Positions 21,851 through 30,308 of a stretch of 64,000 nt of DNA are shown here, in pieces. The notes under the pieces were generated by a model. That model did not search any database and was not told where the DNA came from. It was given only the letters and a program-made list of their open reading frames with translations. The stretch's first letter is position 1. Each line of letters opens with the position of its first letter. Both the position numbers and the translations under genes were made by a program. Source of the DNA: Aegilops tauschii subsp. strangulata (Eukaryota > Streptophyta > Magnoliopsida > Poales > Poaceae); the NCBI RefSeq assembly GCF_002575655.3, contig NC_053035.3, forward strand, positions 381,277,792 to 381,341,791, written 5' to 3'.

Positions 21851-24669
21851 CCCAGCCGGTTGGCTCCCCATGAACACGATGACGACGTTGTTTCTCCGTT
21901 CCGACCCAGCCATGTACACGAGCCCTGGCCGTACGTACGCGCGAGTAGGCGTTTGAGACCCCGCCCGTATGTACGTACGTGCCCGTATTTACTTTCTTGC
22001 ACTCTGGCCGCTATACGTACGTGTACATGCTACGTGCGCGCCTCTACGACGACACGTGCACGCCTCTACATCGACCAGTATGTATGTACACGTTCGCCAC
22101 CAGAATGACAACGCTATGTACGCTTTGACCAGGTGGGTCCCGACTGTCAGGCACTTCCTTGCGTGCGAAGATGTAGCTAGTGGGTCCCAGCAGTTAGGGG
22201 GGCGAATCGTTTTTTACCCGGACGCACTTCCTTGCATGCGAAGATGTAGCTGGTGGGTCCCAGCAGTCAGAGGGAAATGTTTTTTTTGCGAAATACGGTG
22301 GCCCGTCCGGTGGGTCCCCGCTATCAGGTGGAGGAATAATTATTTTGCGCGTAATAAGGAGGCACTTCCTTGCTGCGGCTGTGGACCCAGCTGTCAGCCT
22401 CTCCACGTACAGTAGTCTTCCGATGGAAGTCGGTCATTGACCACATTGACCACGCCGCGCCGAGAGCACCACGGTGGTGGAGGACTGCGAGGCCTAGGAA
22501 GGGGACGACGCGGAGCCGGGGAAGACACGGCAGTGGATACCCACGCGGAGAGGAGTACGAGGGTTCACTGGTTCGGCTGCGGTGTGAGGCTGCCGTCGCC
22601 GCAGAATAACAGGGGGTGTGGGTGAGTGGAGGGATGGCCTGGCCAGCGGTGGGAGTAGTAGGGGGCGGTGAGGCCTCCGCGGCAGCACAACCGGCCACGG
22701 GAGGCAGGAGCAGGCGACACGACCGGCGCTGCTTTGGGCGGCTGGAGCAAGACAACCAGAGGTTGAAGAAGCACGACGGCCGTTGGATGGACATCGTACG
22801 GTCACTGCAGCTAGAATCATTTATATTGACTAAGTTGGCAAAGCCCTTGGTACGCGTCAACTTAGTAGGCCCACAGGTCAGCTTCCGAAATGGTGCGCCC
22901 CAGATGTCAGGGGGAGGAATCATTTTTTGGGCGGGTGAAGCTAGAATATCCGAGATTGAAGAAGAAGCACGGCATCCGTTGGATGGACATCCAACGGCCA
23001 CTTCTGCTAGAACCGTGTGTTGACTATAAGTTGACAAAGCCTTGAATACGCGTCAACTCTTTTTTTTGAGGGGACGCGTCAACTTAGTAAGGCCACAAGT
23101 GTGTGGCAGAGAACTTATAGCCCATTTGAGATTTGTTAGAATGTGCAGCCAATTTTTGAATTCTAATGGAATTTACTACAACCCATTTACAGTTTGTTAA
23201 AAGTACAGCCCATTTCAACCAACCGTTCAAAACAGAATTCAATAAAATTTCCCACATTTTGATGGGATCCGAAATATTTTTTATCCCGAAATTTCTAGTC
23301 AGATTAAATACAATTTCAATATAAATTTATATTACGTAAAAATCCAACGAAACATTGCGCTCGCAACAATTAATGAAATTAAAATTTTCAATATCCAAAA
23401 ACAATATTTTATAAAGTAATTACGTGTTTGGTGCATTTTTTATAGTCACTGCCCAGTTTTTATAATTACATCTCATTTATTATTTCTTAAATACCGTTTT
23501 CTTGTTAAGCCTAATGAATCCCTCCTAGGAAAGATTTGCAGCCCAGCGGGGCAGAGAATAACAACTTGACCTTGCCTGGGTATTCCTAAAAAAAAGTATA
23601 GCTGGGCTAGCCATTTTCAGGTTAAAAAAATTAATATCTGGGCTGGATATCTGGCCTGGGCTAGACGGGCCACAACTCGCCCAGTTAATAGCTGCAGCGA
23701 TGTTTTCATTGTTGTTCAGAGGAGAAAAATTAATATCTGGGCTAAGCATCGCTCAAGAAAAACTCTGCAGTGCTCACACCTCAAAAACAAAATACTGCTC
23801 GAGCTGCTTGGTCCCAGCTATCGGCCGCTTCTTGTGCAATTCTCTCGTTTATTGACTACATAGGTTGACAATGGTGTGGGACCGTGATGTCAGGAAACCA
23901 GGAGGAAGCAAAAAAAATAGTTTTACATACTAATAAGGAGGCACTTGCGTACGTGCGGCTATGGCCCTGGTGGGTCCCCACTATCATCCTCTCCAAGTAA
24001 AGTCATCTCCTCATCCTCATGTCCGTTGACCATGTTGACAACGCGAGACGGTGGCGCCACGGCGAGCGCAACAACTCGAAGGACGACGGAGAGGGCCTCG
24101 CGGGCCCTACGGATGGTCTGATACAGCGCCCACTGCTCATTCGAGAAGCCAGGATCATAGGGCCACATGTCCGCGATGGCATTGTCGTTCGCTTGTTCAC
24201 CGGTGCTCGTTGAGGAGACGGAGGTTGCAGCACAGGTCCTCCTGCGCTGGTAGCTCTTTCGCCATTAGGGCGTCGAAGTGCGGCCGCACCTGCTCTATGG
24301 TGAACACGGCATGAATCGGCTTGGACAGTGGTGCCGGCTCCTGGTCGGAAACTACGTCCATCGTCTGATTGTCGTCGCTCAGCTCGGCGAGGTAGCTGGC
24401 GAGCCAGCATGTCCGGCTGCTGGACCGACCCGCTGCCAAGCACGAGTCTGACTACCCTGGCCCACCCAGACCGCCTCCCTCGCCCGCGCGCACTTTCCGC
24501 CCGAAACGGTCAGCACCGCCCACCCCGCTTCCCGGTGCATGCGATTGCTCCGCCTTCAAACGACACAAGTGCCGTCCATCCGTCCTTCTGCTGCCCACAT
24601 TAATGATACACGGTTGCCGAGGCGGCTACTCCAGCGCCACACGTCCGTCCCTCTACTGCCCACCATTGC
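21851..24669. other. CACTA interior without recognised gene; duplicated blocks
   Basis: Contains ACGTAC-rich sequence (21920-22100), repeated GGTGGGTCCC..TGTCAG words (22130-22390 and 23965-23995), and a direct duplication (22760-22880 with 22966-23090) sharing GAAGCAC, CGTTGGATGGACATC and ACGCGTCAACTTAGTA. From 23100 to 23520 it is A+T-rich without features. From 24003 to 24600 overlapping ORFs on both strands show no motif. Confidence 0.5.
24452..24518 (+). repeat. Dispersed direct repeat, copy 1 (copy 2 at 29409-29476)
   Basis: Both copies share CTGGCCCACCCA, a TCGC/GCGCGC stretch and TTTCCCGCCCGAAACGGTCA-like sequence, then GC.CCGC. They lie about 5 kb apart in the same orientation inside the CACTA element and may be duplicated promoter-like segments. 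Confidence 0.6.
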
Positions 24670-24677
24670 TATATAAA
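24670..24677 (+). promoter_or_regulatory. TATA box upstream of the coiled-coil pseudogene
   Basis: TATATAAA lies 73 bases before the ATG at 24750 and is followed by a C-rich leader, which is the spacing of a plant core promoter. Confidence 0.5.
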
Positions 24678-24749
24678 CTGCTGCGCCGGCCATAGCCGCA
24701 GTCATCCGCATATGTTCCTGTTCTCCTGTCCACACCACTACTGCCCACC

Positions 24750-25498
24750 ATGGCTTCCTCGCGCTCCAGCGCTCTTCGGGACGGGCGGACGACGGACCAC
24801 AAGGAGATGGCAGCCATTGCTGCCGACTGGCTGGCCGGCAGGTAGCCGGAGGACGACGACGTCCCAATGGAGAACATGGTAGTCGATGATCCGGCGCCAA
24901 CCCCCTCCTCCGCGCCATCCTCGCCGGTGCATTGCACCATGACCATCGGCGAGGCCCGTGCCCAATATATGGACATGGTGAGGCAGAAGCGTGAGGAGCA
25001 GTTCCGGGAGGCGCAGGCCGACGCCGCCTACAACCACCATCTCCTCCAGGAGCACCTGCAGGCGGAGGAGCAGATCGCGGCGGAGCGGGCGGAGCAGGAG
25101 GCGCTGCTCGACTCGTACCGCTCCGCCCGCAAGGGCCGCCTCGAGCGCTGGCGGTACTGCATGCGGGTGGCGGAGGCTACGGCCGCCTACAAAGAGGGCG
25201 ATGAAGCGGGCGAGGCGATGTTTAGCGAGACCGAGGATGAGGCAGAGGACAATGTCGGCTCCGACGAGTCCTCGCTCCGCTGGCGTTCGGTGAGGCCCTG
25301 CTCCGCCGAGGCCCCGCGGCACCAACAACGAGGCAGAGGACACCGCCGGCTCCGCCGAGGCCCCACCCTGCCGGCAACGAGGGGGAGGATTTCCCCCGCT
25401 CCGCCGAGGTGCTGCCCGCCGGCAACGAGACAGAGGACATCGTCGGCTCCGCCCCGCTGCCAACGAGGCCGCGCCACACAGAAAACGAGGAAGAGTAG
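24750..25498 (+). pseudogene. Coiled-coil protein pseudogene inside the CACTA element
   Basis: An ATG in good context (CCACCATGGC) opens a frame starting MASSRSSALRDGRTTDHKE that stops at TAG 24843-24845, codon 32. The same frame reopens and runs from 24867 to the stop at 25496-25498. Residues about 25-110 of the reopened part are rich in Glu, Arg, Ala and Gln (RQKREEQFREAQADAAY, EEQIAAERAEQEALLD) and should form a long coiled coil. The part after about 25290 becomes Arg/Pro-rich and seems frameshifted, because other frames give repeated acidic words (NEAEDTAGSAEA, NETEDIVGSA). I do not recognise the family. It may be a captured host gene or a CACTA passenger. Confidence 0.45.
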
Positions 25499-25557
25499 AA
25501 CATGGTAGCTCGCCACCGCTCGGGTCCAAGTAAGGCCACCACTGCTACCCTCCGGTT

Positions 25558-25930
25558 GCTGGCACTGAGCTGTACATCATGGAGCAATTCTATGATTACA
25601 GGATGATTGAAGAGCGCTCCGTGGTTGAGCAAGCTCATGAGATACAATCATTTGCTAGAGAACTTGAGCACTTCATTTGTATGCTACCGGACGTGCTCGA
25701 GGAATTGAGGGAGGATCTAGTGCCAATCTGGTACAGAAGAAGAACTTCCAGCCCCACAAGTTCAAGAACAAGGGCAAGTTTGATGGTAAAGCAAAGTTTG
25801 ATGGGAAGAATAAGGTTGTGCAACACACGAACTTCAAGAAGAAGAATGACAAGAAGAAAGGTGTTTGTCATGTGGGGATCCTGATCATTGGGCTCCTAGT
25901 TGCCCTAATCGCTATGACAAGCTAGGCGGG
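25558..25930 (+). pseudogene. Copia gag fragment (UBN2-type with zinc knuckle), deleted and frameshifted
   Basis: The frame reads ELYIMEQFYDYRMIEERSVV and EQAHEIQSFARELEHF, the UBN2 gag region of Copia. It then jumps into ARGIEGGSSANLVQKKNFQP and a basic linker, followed by a CCHC knuckle (CHV..GDPDHWAPSCPNRYDK) that has lost part of its second cysteine position in a frameshift. At least 70-100 residues are missing in the middle. It directly follows the coiled-coil pseudogene. Confidence 0.75.
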
Positions 25931-26007
25931 TTGACCACTGACGGCCGGTTAGCTTCTTGGCGGCGACGTGGAGTCGAAGAGCTCTGTTGGAGAAGGGCGC
26001 TGCTTCT

Positions 26008-26099
26008 ACTTAACTGCTGGTGCAGTTGGCTGACTGACATGTGGGCCCAACAGGCATCTGGGCCACATGTCAGTTATGCAACTGCACCTGCAGTTAAGT
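26008..26099. repeat. 92-base imperfect hairpin
   Basis: ACTTAACTGC at 26008-26017 pairs with GCAGTTAAGT at 26090-26099. Inner arms GGTGCAGTTG/CAACTGCACC and ACTGACATGTGG/CCACATGTCAGT also pair. About 36 positions pair across the arms, with a few mismatches, one bulge and a very small loop. A transcript would fold into a miRNA-precursor-like stem. It could also be a foldback MITE remnant. Confidence 0.7.
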
Positions 26100-26363
26100 C
26101 ACTGAAGCTTCTGTTCGGCTCAGCCGGACACAGGTGGGTAGCTTCGGTTAATTAATTATACCTCCAGCGCACCCCTTTTTAGTTGAAGAATGTATGAAAT
26201 GTAATGAAATCCGGCATGTTTATATGAAATCCGACCGTGCATGAATGAATTTATTTCGATTAGTTCGAATTCTTGTATCACTAGCATTGGATGAACATGC
26301 AAAACAATACGTACTAGCATTATTCCCAGGGTGATCACCTCGTTTGCAGCAGTTTCACATGTA

Positions 26364-26489
26364 CTCCCTCCGGTCCTTTCTAGTCTGCATACAAGTTTTG
26401 TCTGCAGTCAAAGTATCTCTACTTTGACCAATCTTATAGAAAAAAGTATGCACTTCCACAATGTGCGAAGTAAAAAGGAATAGAAGGAG
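26364..26489. mobile_element. Stowaway MITE, 126 bp
   Basis: Begins CTCCCTCCGGTCCTTT and ends AAAGGAATAGAAGGAG. TA duplications lie at 26362-26363 and 26490-26491. The arms are diverged, which suggests age. It is nested inside the CACTA element. Confidence 0.8.
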
Positions 26490-26849
26490 TACAAAGAGTT
26501 TGAGCAGCTTTTTAGCGTTCCTGTACATTGAAATCAAACACACAGGCTTGGCAATTCATAGAGAACATTCAAAACAATCGATGATTATGCATCTCAGCGA
26601 TTCACATGTCAGAGCCAATATTTACTTCACAACTAAAGAATAAAAAAAAAATGATCGACTCTGCTGACAGCAAAGGGCGTCCCATTCGAAAATATCAAAC
26701 GCATGTCTTCTTGCTAAAATCAATGAGCAAAATTTGACAAGGTTTTCCCATTCCAAAATATCAAATGCCTACGATTGTGGAATGGGCAGGGTTTGCCATC
26801 AGTTCGGACATTGACATGGCACCTCGTGCTAAATAAACCAGCTGTTCTT

Positions 26850-28345
26850 TTTGTGCAGTTCCACCAAATCAACCAAAATTCACGCGTAGCTTGTATGATT
26901 TCGCCCTTATATGTTGCAATGCCTTGAACTTATCGGCACCTCCTTTCTTGTGGTGGAAATGAATGATTCGATGTATTCATGAACATTTTGTGCAGTTCCC
27001 ATTGAAATCAAGCTGAGCACACCTGTTTGCACAAATACAAAAAAAGTGATTAGTATAAAAGCAAACTGTACTATGAATTGACAGTTTAAACAGGCACCTA
27101 CATGGTCCATGTAGAGCACACTTTTAGAAAAATGGAACTCACCGGAAAGAATCCTAGAACAACATTGTACTCGCGCATCACAGCAAGAAAATGGAGATTT
27201 GTTAGTCCTTCTGAGCTGAAGTTAGTTTGGTCTTGTGGGGGGTAATGTAACCATCCTTCAACTGCTCCTTCTGATGAGAAGATAGACAGGGTTTCTTCAT
27301 CCTGGCATAATCGGAACTAGTCACTTCACATACTCCATATTGTTCTTCAGAGGAGGATGATCCTGTTGTGCAAAGACAAGAGGATAAATAAATGCTAGCA
27401 TCCCTGTTTGCTCGAAAAAAGGAAAGGAAATATTTAAAACAGCACAGATGAAGCACTTCTCAAGGAAAATACCACTTTTTGATGACAGTATCTAAACAGT
27501 AGCACAACACCAATAGAGATGACAAAGCTCAATCATATGGATGAAATCAGTGGGCGAGTACCAACCTTTGTCAGGAGGCTTATTGTGTAGAGCATACAGA
27601 TGAAGCACTTCTCCGGAACCATCTGTTGCTATCTACTGTGGTGGACATGCTTACTATATACTCCTCGATTAGATTAATGTTTCCAACATCTTCTTGTGCA
27701 GTTCCACTAAAATATATGGTATCTTCAAAGAAGATCCCTGTTTGCACAAGTAGAGATAATTACGTATTACATTAAGAGTGGCACCAAATCAGTGGCAAAA
27801 AAATTGCTCGTTCCAGCCATAGCAATAAATTAAGATGCAAAACTATATCATTACTTGTGTCATCACAGTTCCAGTGCTTTATTACAACACCAGGAGTTGA
27901 TTTTTGTTTTTCTTCCGCTTGTTCTTCCCCTTCATCACTTGGTTCAATAACAGACAAGCTTCGCCTTCAATGTAAGATTTGGCATGTCAATTAGGTTGCA
28001 CAAGTATAGCACTAAACAATGACATTAATTTTCTGATGAAAGTGGCAAAATACAGGCCAACAGTTGCGAAATATCCTTATCTTACCTCAATGGGATATTG
28101 CGGTGCACATACAGATTGGAAGTCTTGTCTCCATTTGTGCAGTTCACTAAAATCAAGCAACATTACCGTACAAGTAGCACAACATATGAAAGCACGCTGC
28201 AGAATCATGTGAAAGAAGGCTAGTACTGACCTCTCATGATGCGGAATTCAAACAACTCACAAGAAGAAGATCTGAACCAAATTTGCCAACACGGATAGGA
28301 AGTAAGATCTCCTCTTATGCAGTTCCACTAAGATCAAGCAATCAA
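26850..28345 (-). pseudogene. Exon-like pieces of a multi-exon minus-strand gene, function unknown
   Basis: Several minus-strand segments start just after an AG acceptor and stay open. One at 27202-27362 is preceded by CACAACAG and begins GSSSSEEQYGVCEVTSSDYA. One near 27840-27957 gives SVIEPSDEGEEQAEEKQKS. One at 26907-27027 is preceded by CAAACAG and begins GVLSLISMGTAQNVHEYIES. The word GGAACTGCACAA or a close variant recurs at about 26853, 26999, 27693, 28137 and 28319, usually next to a TTTTAGT or similar acceptor-like word, so the same exon start seems to have been copied. The Ser/Glu-rich pieces resemble in style those of the plus-strand gene at 33.4-38.7 kb. Splicing cannot be proved by eye. 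Confidence 0.4.
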
Positions 28346-28375
28346 GCAACGTTGTCGGTGTGACATTTGGGTTGA

Positions 28376-28416
28376 ACTGCACAAAACACTCTTAAAACAA
28401 AAGTGTTTTGTGCAGT
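28376..28416. repeat. 15-bp perfect inverted repeat, 11-base loop
   Basis: ACTGCACAAAACACT at 28376-28390 and its exact reverse complement at 28402-28416. It contains the same ACTGCACAA word found at the exon starts to its left, so it looks like two opposed copies of that word. Confidence 0.75.
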
Positions 28417-28694
28417 GCAACAAAAGGTCACAATGGCAACGAGGTGAAGTAGATAACCCTGTTTACACAGAGGTGCAAAGGAAACAACTAGTGGTCAATA
28501 ACGGTGGATGACACAGAAGCCAACAAAAAGAAGCATCTACCTTATCTAAATGGGAAAGAAAGCAAGACAGTAGCATTTCTCAAACGGTGGCATTGATTAA
28601 TATTAACAGAGAGATTATATTAACAATAGAATTCGTTAAACATGTAATTTGCTTTTAACTGTGGCATTGCATCAATTTTCCAGCGGCATTATTA

Positions 28695-29007
28695 GAGGGT
28701 GTTTGTTTACAGGGACATTTTGGTGGAGGGACTAAAAAAACTCCATGTCAGTCCCATCTAAACCAAACAGGAGGGACTTTTAGGGACTAAAAGTGGGCAT
28801 TTGGGACTAAAGAAAGAAGACCCCGAGGGAGAGTCTTTTTGGGACTTTTTCCAACAGTTGCCCCTACCATGCATCGCACCTTGTCTATATTAGTTCATTA
28901 CTAGGGGTAACATGGTCTTTTAGCATGTCATTTAATAACCTCTAGTCCATGTTTAGTCCCTGGAACCAAGCAGGTAGGGACTAGGGAGTTTTTAACCAAA
29001 CAGGGCC
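28695..29007. mobile_element. Tourist-like MITE (PIF/Harbinger type), 313 bp
   Basis: Ends GAGGGTGTTTGTTTACAGGGAC and AACCAAACAGGGCC are diverged inverted repeats. TTA duplications lie at 28692-28694 and 29008-29010. Internal GGGACTAAAAAAACTCC and GGGACTAGGGAGTTTTTAAC extend the pairing. It has no coding capacity. Confidence 0.8.
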
Positions 29008-29408
29008 TTAGATTAGCAACAGCTAAAGAGTTGCACGGGACAGTGGACGCACCAGCACCATGTGCATCTACCGATGTACTGGGGTGATGCACAGTCTGTT
29101 GCAACAAAGAACAAACAACCAAGGAGCATATTTGTGTTGGTCCCAGTTTTGTTATCTTTAGACACCTTTCCCTATGTGAGCGCAACAAATCTAGTCCTGC
29201 TCAAACTCTACAGCCTTGTCCCCCAAAATAAAAGATCAGTTCGTTACAGATGTGCGTACTGCGTTTGTCATTGTTATCCCTTTTCGACCAACGTAGGTGC
29301 TGGATAGCCAGTCTGTGTAGTGTACGATTTTAGCCGCGAGAGTCGGTGCATCCTCTTGTTTCCGGGCGTCCGGTAGGGACAGGCGGACAGCTGCCACGCC
29401 CGCTCCTG

Positions 29409-29476
29409 ACCAGCCTGGCCCACCCAAAGCCCCTCCATCGCTCGTGCGCGCTTCCCGCCCGAAACGGTCAGCGCCG
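29409..29476 (+). repeat. Dispersed direct repeat, copy 2 (copy 1 at 24452-24518)
   Basis: See copy 1. Here it is followed by sequence including GAATCGGTGCCGCATTCATG instead of the coiled-coil pseudogene's promoter. Confidence 0.6.
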
Positions 29477-29829
29477 CTCCAAAGAATCGGTGCCGCATTC
29501 ATGCCTGGGCAGAGCGGACGCGACCTCTCACTGGCGCCTGCGTTGAAGGGAGAAGCGGATTCAAGAGTGATGGTTGCTTCATCCGTCCAACTTACTGCTG
29601 GGTCTATGTGATTTGACGGCTCATTGGTCATTATTACTGAGGTGGTAGGACTGCTGGATGTCCCACGCTTTCGGCGAAAGGAGGTACTACTAGATTACAA
29701 TTTTCTCCATTCTTACAGCGGAGGAGTGCAAGAGCAGTGAAAACATGCAGGCTTAGTGATTACATGGCCCACCTCACACTATCACCATATTTTCTGGACA
29801 CCGTGCGACACCTAACTCTTTACATAGTA

Positions 29830-29918
29830 CTCCCTCCGTTCCTAAATGCATCTATATACATCCGTATGTGGTTCATGGTGAAATCTCTACAAAGACTTAT
29901 ATTTAGGAACGGAGGAAG
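29830..29918. mobile_element. Stowaway MITE, 89 bp
   Basis: CTCCCTCCGTTCCTAAATGC opens and TATTTAGGAACGGAGGAAG closes the element. TA duplications lie at 29828-29829 and 29919-29920. The good arm match suggests a fairly young copy. Confidence 0.88.
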
Positions 29919-30097
29919 TACTTGTATAGTACGTACTGTAATTTATCAGCGAGATAGTACAATGCTATGAAGCTTCCAGCTTCTGTTACATGTATCTTGC
30001 GTCCAAGGTTGCCCGTTGCAACATTTCATCAAATACAAAGGAGACTAACATGCATGCTATTGCATCTCAATGATTGACAGATCATAGAAAATATGTA

Positions 30098-30306
30098 CTC
30101 CCTCCGTTCCAAAATAAGTGTCTCAAGTTTATGCTACATACGGAGCAAAATGAGTGAACCTACACTCTAAAATACGTCTATATACATCAGTGTTTGGAGT
30201 ATGTACTAGTAGTTCATATTGAAATCTACTAAAGGACATATATATTCCAAACAATATGATAATCTCTCTAACCAAGGTAGTAGGGACGAGGAGTAAATGG
30301 AGGGAG
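30098..30306. mobile_element. Stowaway-like MITE, about 209 bp
   Basis: Opens CTCCCTCCGTTCCAAAATAAGTGTC and ends GGAGTAAATGGAGGGAG, with TA at 30096-30097 and 30307-30308. The inner arms match poorly, so this may be a composite of two MITEs or an older element. Confidence 0.65.
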
Positions 30307-30308
30307 TA

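Noticed and set aside
21004..22002. 332-codon minus-strand ORF and overlapping ORFs of similar length
   Set aside because: They translate the tandem arrays into monotonous Cys/Ser/Pro repeats; a frame kept open by a repeat is not evidence of a gene.
24738..25529. 263-codon minus-strand ORF opposite the coiled-coil pseudogene
   Set aside because: Low-complexity antisense of a G+C-rich frame; no motif.
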